Shown here piece by piece: positions 1 through 8,787 of a stretch of DNA of 37,423 bases. Position numbers and translations under genes: made by a program. Source of the stretch: Acidihalobacter sp. (GTDB lineage: Bacteria; Pseudomonadota; Gammaproteobacteria; DSM-5130; Acidihalobacteraceae); contig JALUXU010000060.1 of assembly GCA_027013225.1 (NCBI GenBank), positions 1 to 37,423 of the forward strand. Direction: 5' to 3'. The notes under the pieces were generated by a model, which saw nothing but the letters and a program-made list of their open reading frames with translations, did not search any database and was not told the origin of the DNA. Within the stretch, counting starts at the first letter, position 1, and each line of letters starts with the position of its first letter.

Positions 1-690
1 TGCAGAGTTGGTCAAACAGATGATCGCCCGTTGGCTTGCGCCCTTCTTCGGTAAAGAGGCGGTCGGTAAATACCTTTCCGTTGTCCGTGAGGATTTTTTG
101 TATGCGGATCGGACAGGCCTTCTGCAGGGCCTTGAGGAAGGCGGCGGCAGAGCGTGCCGTTTTGTCCTTTTTGATGGCTACAAAGACCCAGCGAGTCGCA
201 CGGTCAATGGCCACAAAAAGATAGCTGCGCGAGGACTGGTCGGCCATCTGCGGCAGGTATTTGACGTCGATATGCACAAAGCCCGGTTCATACGCCTTGA
301 ATGCTTTCTGAGGAGCCTTGGCTGGAGTGGGCTTGAGGTCCTGCAGGTTCCCCACTCCATGGCGACGGAGACAGCGGTCGAGGGTAGAACGGGAAAGCCC
401 GCATGAACAAACTCGCGCATCACCGCCAGAAGGTCATCCAAAGGAAGCAGCAACGTTTTCCGGAGCTCCACGGCAATGGCTTCCTGTGCCGGGTTCAACG
501 TCGTTTGCAGGCGATGCGGGGTATGCGAGCGGTCCCAGACGGAATCCCGGCTTTTCCACTTGCGAACTGTCATCTCCGAGGTACCAAAGCGACGTCCCAG
601 GGCCCGTACAGGCTCGTTACTCTTGGCGATCTCCGCCCGTACCGCAGGGGTCGTGCGGGCCCGTCGATGCAATCGTAGTTCGATGTTCAC
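1..690 (-). pseudogene. IS481-family transposase, frameshifted and cut by window edge
   Basis: Minus-strand reading from 690 gives an N-terminal helix-turn-helix region (ALGRRFGTSEMTVRKW) typical of IS481 transposases. Near position 400 the frame changes. The sequence continues in the next frame as GLSRSTLDRCLRRHGVGNLQ and then an rve-type DDE core with FVHIDVKYLPQMA (first Asp), FVAIDRATRWVFV and ILTDNGKVFTD (second Asp), and it is open to position 1. The catalytic Glu and C-terminus lie outside the window. A single missing base in the GCGGGC-TTTCCC stretch explains the break, so the copy is either dead or carries a sequencing error. The family call is from recognised motifs; I could not identify the terminal repeats. 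Confidence 0.8.
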
Positions 691-775
691 TTCTCCTGTA
701 TATCCTGCGCTCTCAATATCTCTCGAGCATACAGTAAAGGAAACCTCCTTGGATCTATAGTATCATCCGGGGTGC

Positions 776-1746
776 GACAGTTACGCGCAGCTTACCCGAG
801 AGGAACGATACCAGATCTACGCGCTGAAGAAAGCGGGCCACAGCCAGAAGGAAATCGCAGTAACCCTGGGTCGCAGTACCTCGACGATCAGCCGGGAGCC
901 GAGGCGGAACAAGGGGCTGAAAGGATACCGGCCCAAGCAGGCCCACAGGCTGGCGCAGAACCGCAAGCAAGAGAGGAGCCGAAGGCGGATACGGACTCCG
1001 GGTATGGTGGCGCGTGGAACGGTTGCTGAGGGAAGACTGGAGCCCGGAGCAGATCAGCGGCTGGCTGCACCGGAGGGAAGGGATTCGCATCAGCCATGAG
1101 TGGATTTACCACCACGTGTACGAGGGCGAGCGACGTGGTGGCGACCTGCATCGTCATCCGCGCTGCCAGAAGCCCCGCAGGAAGCGCTATGGCCGCCATG
1201 ACCGGCGTGGGCGCATCCAGGGAGCGGGTTTCCATTGATGAACGCCCTGCGGTGGTTGAGGAGCGTAGTCGCATTGGGGACTGGGAGGTGGACACGATGA
1301 ATGGGAAGCCAGAGGGTGCCGTGCTGGCCGCCCTGGTAGAGCGATATCCCCGGATGAGCGTACTGGCATTGGCGCCCAACAAGACGGCGGAAGCGGTCAA
1401 GGCGGCCATCTTGAGAGCGATTCGTCCGCTGTCCTCACAGGGGGGCATACACTTACGTATGACAACGGCAAGGAGTTTGCGCTACACATGGACATTGCCA
1501 AGGCGCTGGAGGCTGACGGCTTTTTCGCTCATCCCCATCACTGTTGGGAGCGTGGCCTGAATGAAAACACCAACGGGCTCATTCGCCAGTACCTTCCCAA
1601 GGGGGGCTGACTTCAATCAGCTGACCTCTGCCCAGGTCGAGCAGATCATGGATAAATTGAACAACCGACCCCGGAAATGCCTGGGCTACAAAACGCCCAA
1701 GCAGGTATTCTTCGGGGTTGATCCACCCGTTGCACTTGTGAGTTGA
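776..1746 (+). pseudogene. IS30-family transposase, multiple frameshifts
   Basis: Joining frames gives an almost complete IS30 transposase. It has AQLTREERYQIYALKKAG and an HTH (KEIAVTLGRSTSTISRE), then LLREDWSPEQISGWL, SRIGDWEVDTM (first Asp), TYDNGKEFA (second Asp), and ERGLNENTNGLIRQYLPK (Glu) ending in RPRKCLGYKTPKQVF. Frame changes are needed near 1012, 1218, 1440 and 1603; the last two sit in runs of G. No start codon is in frame before the first motif, where a TAG is found upstream. The motif order and conserved DDE residues make the family secure. The copy cannot encode an active enzyme as written. Confidence 0.85.
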
Positions 1747-1748
1747 AT
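1727..1748 (+). repeat. probable right terminal repeat of the IS30-type element
   Basis: The stretch GTTGCACTTGTGAGTTGAAT, at the very end of the transposase frame, resembles the outer end of IS30-family elements, in which the C-terminal codons run into the inverted repeat. A convincing left partner is not visible upstream of 776; GGTGCGACAG matches only part of it. The left end therefore looks degraded or removed. The birA start codon is about 20 bases further on. Confidence 0.4.
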
Positions 1749-1766
1749 CCGTAGGGCATTATTTTT

Positions 1767-2573
1767 ATGTTTAATCCGTCTGATCCAGAAGAAATAAAAA
1801 AACTTATTTCAAATCGATGCAATAAACTAGATTACGAAATCTATATTTTCGGTAAATTGGATTCAACAAATGAATACCTAAAAAGACTGGTAAAAAATAA
1901 CGAAGCAAACTCAGGTGACATTTGCATTGCCGGGTGTCAAACCCATGGCAAAGGGAGGCGAGGTAGGGAATGGATTTCGCCATGTGGTGGAAATATTTAT
2001 TTGAGCATATGTTATGACGCCAGCAATAAAGATGCTTTGAAGTTGAATGGAATGACTTTGGGGTTGGGGGTTGCTGTTGGTTTAGCAATTCAAGAAATAT
2101 CCGGAATTATAGTGCGTATGAAATGGCCTAATGATATTTATTTCAATAACAAGAAAATGGGGGGGATTTTAGTGGAAGAAATAAGCTCAAATAAAAAACG
2201 GTACTGGATCATAGGGGTGGGTCTAAACATTCAGGAAATGGATAAGGATCCTTGTATGGATATGAATCCAATTGGATTGGCTGAGATATGGAAGGATGCC
2301 TTTTCAAAAAGGGATCAGTTAATATCGAGAATAATAGAAAATTTATTGAGTTTTTGTGAAAAAATAAATGAAAACGTATTACGCGATTATTTACAATTGT
2401 GGTCGTCACTCGATCTATTTTTAGGAAAGGAAATAGAAATATATCGCGAGGATGGTTCTGTTATTTTGGGAAGAGGGGCGGGGATTGATGATGGGGGGAG
2501 ACTTATGGTGAAGACATCTCAGGGATTGAAAATCCTGGATTCGTCCTTTGTCAGTGCAAGACTCGTCCAATGA
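1767..2573 (+). CDS. birA: biotin--[acetyl-CoA-carboxylase] ligase (monofunctional BirA)
   Basis: Predicted to activate biotin with ATP and transfer it to the biotin carboxyl carrier protein of acetyl-CoA carboxylase in the cytoplasm. The 268-residue protein carries the LPL_A/LipB ligase fold: DSTNEYL near residue 33, the biotinyl-AMP loop as GKGRRGREW, the active-site KWPNDIY, KMGGILVEE and IGVGLNIQ, then a small C-terminal barrel domain. The N-terminal DNA-binding HTH of E. coli BirA is absent, so it is unlikely to be a repressor. The ATG at 1767 lies just after the IS30 end, and AGGG about 11 bases upstream is the only ribosome site visible. It overlaps coaX by four bases (ATGA). The gene is strikingly AT-rich: the line at 1801-1860 has 16 G/C of 60. 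Confidence 0.93.
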   Translation: MFNPSDPEEIKKLISNRCNKLDYEIYIFGKLDSTNEYLKRLVKNNEANSGDICIAGCQTHGKGRRGREWISPCGGNIYLSICYDASNKDALKLNGMTLGLGVAVGLAIQEISGIIVRMKWPNDIYFNNKKMGGILVEEISSNKKRYWIIGVGLNIQEMDKDPCMDMNPIGLAEIWKDAFSKRDQLISRIIENLLSFCEKINENVLRDYLQLWSSLDLFLGKEIEIYREDGSVILGRGAGIDDGGRLMVKTSQGLKILDSSFVSARLVQ

Positions 2574-3307
2574 AGTTATTGATCGATATTGGCAACAGCA
2601 GAATAAAGTGTGGCATATCAAGAAAGAGGGGGGAGGTAGAGCAGATTTATGTTTTCGAAAGCATTGAAGAGTTAAATACTAAATTGATCTATTTTGATAA
2701 ACCGGCCTTGATATATTTAGTTGATGTAAGTTCCAGCAATCTAAAAGACATTCTTAGAGAATATTTTATTAAAAAACGATGGGGTAAATTCAAGGAGCTG
2801 AGTATTGCTGATAACAGGCGGATAAATGTTTGTTACGAGAAAAAATCGGAAGTTGGAATGGATCGGGTTCTAATAATGATTTCAGCGCTTGCTCAATTAA
2901 ATCGATCTGCAATTGTTGTATCTGCGGGTACCGCGACCACGGTTGATGCGGTGATTTCCGATGGGACTCATCTTGGAGGCATAATATTACCAGGATTTAA
3001 TCTTATCAAGCGAACATTATTAAAGGCATTGCCAAAATTCAATCAAATAGATATGAGTTTGAATGATAAGGAAAAAATATTTAATTGCTCTACACAATCC
3101 TGCTTGACAAGTGGATTGATATATTCGTGGGCGAAAAGTGTGGATGCGGTGATATTAGAAATGAAAAATAAATTAGCCGAAATGGGTGAGGATGCCATAG
3201 TTATGATTACTGGAGGAGATGGCATCTTATTGATGCGTTATTTGACTGTCGATGCCGCATATGACGAAGCGATGGTTTTAAAAGGAATGACTTATATTGA
3301 AGAATAG
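2570..3307 (+). CDS. coaX: type III pantothenate kinase
   Basis: Catalyses ATP-dependent phosphorylation of pantothenate, the first step of coenzyme A synthesis. Recognised by the ASKHA-type N-terminal phosphate loop LLIDIGNSRIKCG (residues 3-15), GMDRVLIMISA, the adenosine-region SAGTATTVDAV and LGGIILPGF, and MITGGDG near the C-terminus. At 245 residues it is of normal family length. The start overlaps the stop of birA (ATGA), and a birA-coaX pair is a common proteobacterial operon (known context). Base composition is as AT-rich as birA and unlike the following ispA and xseB. No class I kinase (coaA) is in the window, so this may be the cell's main pantothenate kinase (inference). Confidence 0.93.
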   Translation: MKLLIDIGNSRIKCGISRKRGEVEQIYVFESIEELNTKLIYFDKPALIYLVDVSSSNLKDILREYFIKKRWGKFKELSIADNRRINVCYEKKSEVGMDRVLIMISALAQLNRSAIVVSAGTATTVDAVISDGTHLGGIILPGFNLIKRTLLKALPKFNQIDMSLNDKEKIFNCSTQSCLTSGLIYSWAKSVDAVILEMKNKLAEMGEDAIVMITGGDGILLMRYLTVDAAYDEAMVLKGMTYIEE

Positions 3308-3425
3308 TTTTTTGCTCCATAACTTTTTATGGAAATTTGCATGTAGTTATCATGCCTGTTGTCAAATGAATTCCGCTCGGTTGTGATAGTTAGATTGAGA
3401 ACAACTAATTCTTTCCTTGGTTGAT

Positions 3426-3547
3426 CTGGACACATTTTTCCTGGAGTGGGGGTGGCAGGAACTTTCCCATGAGTGGGAAGTTTCTGAAGTGTGGCTGCTA
3501 AGTACAAGCACGAGGTGGTGATGCGAGTTGACCGTATTCTCATGTGA
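3426..3547 (+). mobile_element. possible left-end relic of an IS3-type element
   Basis: The 286-base gap between coaX and ispA contains CTGGACACATTTTTCC. It resembles the CTGGACACACATTT at the left end of the IS3-type element at 37079. Some 65 bases later a GTG at 3491 opens VAAKYKHEVVMRVDRILM and stops; this resembles an OrfA N-terminus (…AKRKQEVVLRLL in the copy at 37124) but is truncated. No other gene is visible in the gap. The call rests on short similarity and is weak. Confidence 0.3.
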
Positions 3548-3593
3548 AGAATTTTGAGGCAATCGTAACCCTCGTGACATACATAATGTGCCG

Positions 3594-4505
3594 TTAATGC
3601 AGTCTATTAAGAACAAAGTCCGCAATCCAGCGCAAAACCTGACTGCGTGCTGGGTCCAATGATTCAATAGCTTTCAAAGCCTCCTCGTGAAGAGCCCGAG
3701 CATGTGTTTTTGCCTCGTCTAGCCCAAGCAAGCTCGGGAAGGTGGGTTTGTTGCGGGCGATATCCGCTCCTTGGGTTTTACCGAGGGTTTCCGTGTCTCC
3801 CTCCACATCAAGGATGTCATCTCTGATCTGAAAAGCCAATCCTATGCATTCAGCATAGCGATCGAGCTTCTGGCGGATTTCCTCATCTGCATGTTCTGCG
3901 CATAAGGAGGCCATGCGCACGCTGACCCGGATCAGCGCCCCCGTTTTGTGGATATGCATGTTTTCAAGTTCCGCCAAAGAAAGTTCGCGCCCCACCGAGG
4001 TGAGGTCTATGGCTTGGCCGCCCGCCATGCCACGAGATCCAGCGGCATTGGCCAAGGCATCTATCATAGCCAGGCGAGTATCTGGCAAGCACTTCAACGA
4101 GGGGTCTGAAGCCAGAATGTGGAAGGCCAGTGATTGAATGGCGTCGCCGGCGAGAATCGCCGTTGCCTCGTCGAACTGGCGATGACAAGTTGGGCGCCCG
4201 CGGCGAATATCATCGTCATCCATTGCAGGGAGATCATCGTGAATCAAGGAATAGGCGTGGATCATTTCGACTGCGGCAGCGGGGGCATTCAGCGAATCCA
4301 AATCAAGACCTAGGGCATGACCAGTTCCATAGACCAGTAAGGGGCGGATGCGCTTGCCGCCACCCAGCGTGGCGTAACGCATGGCAGCATGCAATCTTTC
4401 CGGAGAGGTATCTTCGGAAGGCAGCCAGCGTTCGAGTACGGCTTCGATGTGAGCGCGCCAGTTATCTGCCAGTTGGGCGGGGTCAATCATCACTATTGTT
4501 TCCAT
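3594..4505 (-). CDS. ispA: (2E,6E)-farnesyl diphosphate synthase
   Basis: Condenses isopentenyl diphosphate with dimethylallyl and geranyl diphosphate to make farnesyl diphosphate for quinones and undecaprenyl carriers. The 303-residue protein shows [13 protein letters not shown], the first Asp-rich motif [37 protein letters not shown], and the second Asp-rich motif [13 protein letters not shown]. These are the diagnostic polyprenyl synthase signatures. The ATG at 4505 overlaps the 3' end of xseB by 23 bases; an internal ATG at 4490 would give 298 residues and nearly remove the overlap. xseB-ispA is the usual proteobacterial pair. The dxs gene that often follows is not here; a mobile-element relic lies downstream instead. 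Confidence 0.95.
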   Translation of the reverse strand: METIVMIDPAQLADNWRAHIEAVLERWLPSEDTSPERLHAAMRYATLGGGKRIRPLLVYGTGHALGLDLDSLNAPAAAVEMIHAYSLIHDDLPAMDDDDIRRGRPTCHRQFDEATAILAGDAIQSLAFHILASDPSLKCLPDTRLAMIDALANAAGSRGMAGGQAIDLTSVGRELSLAELENMHIHKTGALIRVSVRMASLCAEHADEEIRQKLDRYAECIGLAFQIRDDILDVEGDTETLGKTQGADIARNKPTFPSLLGLDEAKTHARALHEEALKAIESLDPARSQVLRWIADFVLNRLH

Positions 4506-4725
4506 TGATGTTGTCGAGGTCGATATCCAGCTCGTTATTGGCGGTCAAGACGCGGATTTTTTGCTCCGCCTGAGCAAGTGTTTGCTGGCATTCGCGAACG
4601 AGCTCTATGCCTTGTTCGAAGGCTTTTAAAGATGTTTCCAGGGACTGATCCCCCTGTTCCAGGCGTTCGACCAGTTTTTCGAGTTGGCTAAGCGCTTTCT
4701 CAAGGTCAAATTTCTTTGCACTCAT
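4483..4725 (-). CDS. xseB: exodeoxyribonuclease VII small subunit
   Basis: Small subunit of exonuclease VII, which degrades single-stranded DNA together with XseA. The 80-residue protein starting [20 protein letters not shown] has the typical short coiled-coil architecture ([40 protein letters not shown]) and an acidic tail rich in Asn and Asp. A longer frame reaches 4830, but its first 35 residues look unlike the family and would run into the promoter of the divergent rubrerythrin operon, so I choose the ATG at 4725. No strong Shine-Dalgarno is seen. It is followed directly, with overlap, by ispA. Confidence 0.92.
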   Translation of the reverse strand: MSAKKFDLEKALSQLEKLVERLEQGDQSLETSLKAFEQGIELVRECQQTLAQAEQKIRVLTANNELDIDLDNINGNNSDD

Positions 4726-4823
4726 CGGAGATAAGAGAGACGGATTGTAAACAGAGTGGAACAGTACCCGAGTCTGAACCGTAGGGCAATCCATGAGGCG
4801 TGAGTTGAAAGTTGAACAATGGG

Positions 4824-4852
4824 TTGACATATAATTAGACTATGTCTAAATT
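4824..4852 (+). promoter_or_regulatory. sigma-70-type promoter with palindromic operator, rubrerythrin operon
   Basis: TTGACA at 4824-4829 and TAAATT at 4847-4852 are separated by exactly 17 bases. Inside the spacer and reaching into the -10 is the palindrome TTAGAC-TAT-GTCTAA (4835-4849). A repressor bound there would block RNA polymerase. The 15-base layout resembles the 7-1-7 boxes of PerR/Fur-type regulators (family knowledge), and rubrerythrin is a classic peroxide-regulated gene; the identity of the regulator is inference. Confidence 0.65.
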
Positions 4853-4912
4853 ATGGGTGTGGCCATTTACTGCGCCACATAGTGTTTCTTGACAATCTAG
4901 GAGGATAGCACC

Positions 4913-5329
4913 ATGGAACTTAAAGGTAGCAAGACAGAACAGGCCTTGAAAGATGCTTTTGCCGGCGAATCTATGGCGAATCGTCGATATCTATACTTTG
5001 CGGGCAAGGCGGATATTGAGGGTCAAAATGATGTGGCCGCAGTTTTTCGTTCAACAGCGGAAGGTGAAACCGGTCATGCTCATGGGCATCTCGAGTATCT
5101 GGAAGAAGTTGGCGATCCGGCGACTGGCTTGCCATTTGGTGATACTAAGTCGAACCTCAAGTCCGCCATTGCAGGAGAGACTCACGAGTATACTGACATG
5201 TATCCGGGAATGGCTAAAACGGCTCGCGAAGAAGGGTTCGATGAAATCGCCGACTGGTTCGAAACCCTGGCCAAGGCGGAGCGTTCACACGCCAACCGCT
5301 TCCAGAAAGCACTGGATGCCTTAGCGTAA
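4913..5329 (+). CDS. rubrerythrin-type ferritin-like diiron protein (no rubredoxin domain)
   Basis: Probably a cytoplasmic peroxide-reducing or iron-handling diiron protein. The 138 residues are a single four-helix ferritin-like domain. Candidate iron ligands are Glu19 ([12 protein letters not shown]), the ExxH pair Glu52/His55 ([10 protein letters not shown]), Glu89 and Glu92 (AGETHEY), and Glu123/His126 ([10 protein letters not shown]). The C-terminal rubredoxin domain of classical rubrerythrin (two CxxC pairs) is missing, so electrons must come from another protein. The next gene, an Fe-S oxidoreductase, is the obvious candidate. A good Shine-Dalgarno (AGGAGGAT) precedes the ATG at 4913. 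It is the first gene of an operon with the Fe-S protein and DUF3501. Confidence 0.93.
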   Translation: MELKGSKTEQALKDAFAGESMANRRYLYFAGKADIEGQNDVAAVFRSTAEGETGHAHGHLEYLEEVGDPATGLPFGDTKSNLKSAIAGETHEYTDMYPGMAKTAREEGFDEIADWFETLAKAERSHANRFQKALDALA

Positions 5330-5447
5330 ACCATCGGGGGAGTCGTTCTCGTTATGTTTGTGGATGCTCCCCCATTTATCCCCAAAAATATCCGCTATCG
5401 GTGTAATAGATGATGATTGCGCCGAATCCTAGGAAATGGAGATACAT

Positions 5448-6806
5448 ATGTCCGCACCTACTGACGACAAAAAAGAGGGCAATCTGGAGGCGCCCACCCG
5501 TCATCCATTAGAGTGGCAAACAGAGGCGTTCTATGACCATGAACATTTGTTCGGAGAGCTGGAACGAGTGTTCGATATTTGCCATGGGTGCCGCCGATGT
5601 GTGAGCCTTTGTAATGCTTTTCCTACTTTGTTCGATCTGGTTGACGAGTCTGAAACCATGGAGGTGGACGGGGTCGCCAGGGAAGATTACTGGAAAGTAG
5701 TTGATCAGTGTTACTTATGCGATTTGTGCTATATGACGAAGTGCCCTTATACACCGCCTCATCCATGGAACGTGGATTTTCCACATTTGATGCTGCGAGC
5801 CAAGGCAGTAAAGTTCAAGGAGGGGGATGTAAAACCGAGGGATAAGCTGATAAGTTCCACTGATGCCGTCGGTCGGTTGGCCAGCATTCCTGTGGTCGCC
5901 GGAATCGTCAATACCTCTAATCACAACCCTGGATTTCGTGAGCAATTGGAGAAAGTGATGGGTATTTCCGCTCACGCGATCCTGCCCGAGTATCACTATC
6001 CCACTGGGCGCCAACGCGTTGCCAGCTTCCAGTCAACGGTTGAGAAGGCGATACCTGCTGGGAAAACACAAGGGAAAGTAGCCCTGTTCGCCACCTGTTA
6101 CGGCAACTATAACGAGCCGCATCTGGCAGAGGATCTGTTCAAGGTGTTCGATCATAATGACATCGAAATGACCTTGGTTGAGAAAGAGCGTTGTTGCGGC
6201 ATGCCCAAGTTGGAACTGGGTGACCTGGAAGCCGTGGCGAGGGCGAAGGAGGCGAACATACCCGTGTTGATGAGTATGATTGATGCGGGTTGGGACATCG
6301 TCGCCCCCGTGCCTTCCTGTGTGTTGATGTTCAAGCAGGAATTGCCACTTATGTTCCCGGATGATCCTGATGTGGCCAAGGTCAGAGAGCATATCTTCGA
6401 TCCATTTGAATATCTTATGCGGCGATACAAGGAAGGGCTGCTGAAAACGGATTTCAAGGAGTTCTTGGGCAAGATCGCCTATCACGCTGCCTGTCATCTG
6501 CGCGTGCAGAACATGGGGCTCAAGACCCGCGAATTGCTGGAACTTGTGCCGGACACTCATATCGAAACTATTGAGCGCTGTTCCGGCCACGATGGTACCT
6601 ATGCGGTCAAGAGCGAGTTCCATGATATATCCATGAAAATATGCCGACCGGTTGTCAGTCGAGTGCAAAAAGCCGAAAGCGATCATTACTCGAGCGATTG
6701 CCCAATGGCAGGGCATCAGATAGAGAATGGCCTGCGGGATCAAGGAGACGAGCGTCCTCCTGAACATCCGCTGACACTGCTGAGAATCGCTTACGGCCTG
6801 GAATGA
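5448..6806 (+). CDS. Fe-S oxidoreductase, GlpC/HdrD-like
   Basis: Likely an electron-transfer iron-sulfur protein. Near the N-terminus are two 4Fe-4S cysteine sets, CHGCRRCVSLC (about residues 45-55) and CYLCDLCYMTKCPY (about 88-99). The second half holds cysteine-rich CCG-type motifs, ERCCGMPKLELGD and YHAACHLRVQNMG, followed by ERCSGHDG. This is the arrangement of GlpC and heterodisulfide reductase subunit D. I choose the ATG at 5448 because GGAG sits seven bases upstream; the in-frame ATG at 5436 has no properly spaced site. It lies between rubrerythrin and a DUF3501 gene, a trio known in other proteobacteria, and probably reduces the diiron protein (inference). The substrate is unknown. 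Confidence 0.85.
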   Translation: MSAPTDDKKEGNLEAPTRHPLEWQTEAFYDHEHLFGELERVFDICHGCRRCVSLCNAFPTLFDLVDESETMEVDGVAREDYWKVVDQCYLCDLCYMTKCPYTPPHPWNVDFPHLMLRAKAVKFKEGDVKPRDKLISSTDAVGRLASIPVVAGIVNTSNHNPGFREQLEKVMGISAHAILPEYHYPTGRQRVASFQSTVEKAIPAGKTQGKVALFATCYGNYNEPHLAEDLFKVFDHNDIEMTLVEKERCCGMPKLELGDLEAVARAKEANIPVLMSMIDAGWDIVAPVPSCVLMFKQELPLMFPDDPDVAKVREHIFDPFEYLMRRYKEGLLKTDFKEFLGKIAYHAACHLRVQNMGLKTRELLELVPDTHIETIERCSGHDGTYAVKSEFHDISMKICRPVVSRVQKAESDHYSSDCPMAGHQIENGLRDQGDERPPEHPLTLLRIAYGLE

Positions 6807-6831
6807 GAAATTGGAAAAGGGAGCCATTAAA

Positions 6832-7416
6832 ATGGAGAAATTGACCCGTGATGACTTGATGTCGCTTGAGGCCTACGACGCGCATCGCCCTGAATTCCGT
6901 AGGCGGGTCATGGCGCACAAAAAGAACCGCCGGTTGCCACTGGGGCCGCATGCCGCGCTTTATTTCGAGGACAGCCTGACTATGCAGTATCAGATCCAAG
7001 AGATGTTACGTGCGGAGAGAATTTTCCAAGCCGACGGTATTGAAGAGGAATTGGCGACCTATAACCCCCTGATCCCGGATGGATCCAACTGGAAAGCGAC
7101 TTTCATGCTCGAATATACCGATGTAGCGCAACGGCAGGAAGCCGTCGGTCGATTGATCGGTATCGAGGATAGCGTGTGGATGCGCGTGGCAGGTTTCGAC
7201 AGGATTTACGCCATCGCGGATGAAGATATCGAGCGGGAAACGGATGATAAGACTTCGACGGTGCATTTCATGCGCTTTGAGATGACGCCGGAAATGGTGG
7301 CTGCAATCAAGGGGGGGGCTGCGCTTTCCGCTGGCATTGATCATCCCGGTATGACGATCGAAGTTGATCCGGTTCCGGAAATAACGGCCAGAGCCATTAT
7401 CGCCGATCTGGATTGA
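6832..7416 (+). CDS. DUF3501 family protein
   Basis: A soluble protein of unknown function, 194 residues from the ATG at 6832, which has GGGAG eight bases upstream; the longer frame from a TTG at 6811 adds seven residues without a ribosome site. Recognised as DUF3501 by its N-terminus (LTRDDLMSLEAYDAHRPEFR), the RLPLGPHAALYFED segment and the region MRFEMTPEMVAAIKGGA. No signal peptide, membrane segment or cysteine cluster is visible. It follows the Fe-S oxidoreductase by 25 bases and ends the rubrerythrin operon, converging on radA with a gap of three bases. A role in the same peroxide or iron process is inferred from context only. Confidence 0.85.
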   Translation: MEKLTRDDLMSLEAYDAHRPEFRRRVMAHKKNRRLPLGPHAALYFEDSLTMQYQIQEMLRAERIFQADGIEEELATYNPLIPDGSNWKATFMLEYTDVAQRQEAVGRLIGIEDSVWMRVAGFDRIYAIADEDIERETDDKTSTVHFMRFEMTPEMVAAIKGGAALSAGIDHPGMTIEVDPVPEITARAIIADLD

Positions 7417-7419
7417 ATT

Positions 7420-8787
7420 TCAGGTGAGCTGTTCCAACGCCTGTGAGAGCCGTTCTACCGCATGAATTTCCATGCCGGGAGGCGGGCGTCTAGGTGCGTT
7501 TGCCTTCGGAATGATGGCCTGAGTGTAACCGTGCTTTGCCGCCTCGCGTAATCGCTCTTCGCCATTGGGTACGGGGCGGATCTCACCAGCCAAACCCACC
7601 TCGCCGAAAACCACGAGGTTGCTGGCCAAAGGCCGGTTGCGAAGACTCGACAGCGCGGCAGCAAGCACGGCAAGATCCGCTGCCGTTTCGCTGACCTTTA
7701 CCCCGCCGACCACGTTGATGAAGACGTCTTGATCGAAAAGTGCCACCCCGCCATGGCGATGCATGACGGCCAAAAGCATGGCGAGCCGGTTCTGCTCCAG
7801 GCCTACAGTGATCCGTTTGGGGGTGTTTTGCCGGCTGTCATCCACCAGCGCTTGAACTTCTACAAGCAATGGGCGCGTGCCTTCGCGAGTCACCATGACC
7901 ACACTGCCGGACACCGGTTCCGGATGTCGGGAAAGAAATATCGCCGATGGATTACTGACCGCTTTGAGGCCACGCTCAGTCATGGCAAAAACGCCCAGCT
8001 CATTGACTGCGCCGAAGCGGTTTTTCACCGCCCGCATGACACGATAACGGCTGCCTGGGTCGCCCTCGAAATACAGCACTGTATCGACCATGTGTTCGAG
8101 TACCCGCGGACCGGCCAGGGTGCCCTCTTTAGTGACATGCCCGACCAGGAAAACAGCGGTGTCGGTCTGTTTGGCGTAGCGCACGAGTTGGGCGGCGGTT
8201 TCGCGCACTTGGCCGACGGAACCTGGAGCGGATTGTAGCTGTTCGGAATACAAGGTCTGGATGGAGTCGATGACTAATACCCGTGGGTGTTCTTCGGCAA
8301 CGATAGACAGAATTTGCTCTACCCTGGTTTCAGCCAATAGCCGCAAATGATCCCGCGGCAGGGAGAGGCGATGCGCTCGCAATGTCACCTGTTGCAGGGA
8401 TTCTTCGCCAGTGACGTACAACGAAGGAAGAGATCGGCCTAGTGTGGCTAGCGTTTGAATCAGCAAGGTGGATTTGCCTATGCCGGGATCGCCTCCGATG
8501 AGTACCACTGAACCATGCACTAAACCTCCGCCGAGGACGCGATCGAATTCATCGATTTGGGTGGCCGTGCGAGGCTCTGCTTCCAATGCGACGTCATTCA
8601 TGCGGCGAACACCAGCACTCCCGGCGTATCCGCTGAAGCGGGGATGAGGTGCTTGTGCTTTGGCGGGTTTGCGAGCGGCGATTTCCATCAAAGTATTCCA
8701 TTCTCCGCATTCGGCGCATTGCCCACTCCATTTGGGAAATGTCGTGCCACAAGCGGCGCATTGATATTCGACGCGCGGCTTGGCCAT
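7420..8787 (-). CDS. radA: DNA repair protein RadA
   Basis: RecA-related ATPase that promotes branch migration of recombination intermediates. The 455 residues include an N-terminal zinc finger (Cys10, Cys13, Cys24, Cys27 in CAACGTTFPKWSGQCAEC), Walker A GGDPGIGKST near residue 100, Walker B VLVIDSIQTL, the RadA-specific KNRFG motif (AVKNRFGAVNELG), and a C-terminal Lon-protease-like domain with GEVGLAGEIRPV. All family signatures are present and the length is normal. The ATG at 8787 overlaps the last base of the upstream CBS-domain gene's stop codon, so the two are probably co-transcribed. Confidence 0.97.
   Translation of the reverse strand: MAKPRVEYQCAACGTTFPKWSGQCAECGEWNTLMEIAARKPAKAQAPHPRFSGYAGSAGVRRMNDVALEAEPRTATQIDEFDRVLGGGLVHGSVVLIGGDPGIGKSTLLIQTLATLGRSLPSLYVTGEESLQQVTLRAHRLSLPRDHLRLLAETRVEQILSIVAEEHPRVLVIDSIQTLYSEQLQSAPGSVGQVRETAAQLVRYAKQTDTAVFLVGHVTKEGTLAGPRVLEHMVDTVLYFEGDPGSRYRVMRAVKNRFGAVNELGVFAMTERGLKAVSNPSAIFLSRHPEPVSGSVVMVTREGTRPLLVEVQALVDDSRQNTPKRITVGLEQNRLAMLLAVMHRHGGVALFDQDVFINVVGGVKVSETAADLAVLAAALSSLRNRPLASNLVVFGEVGLAGEIRPVPNGEERLREAAKHGYTQAIIPKANAPRRPPPGMEIHAVERLSQALEQLT

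Noticed and set aside
8-406. Plus-strand frame of 132 codons at the left edge
   Set aside because: It is the antisense of the IS481 transposase core.
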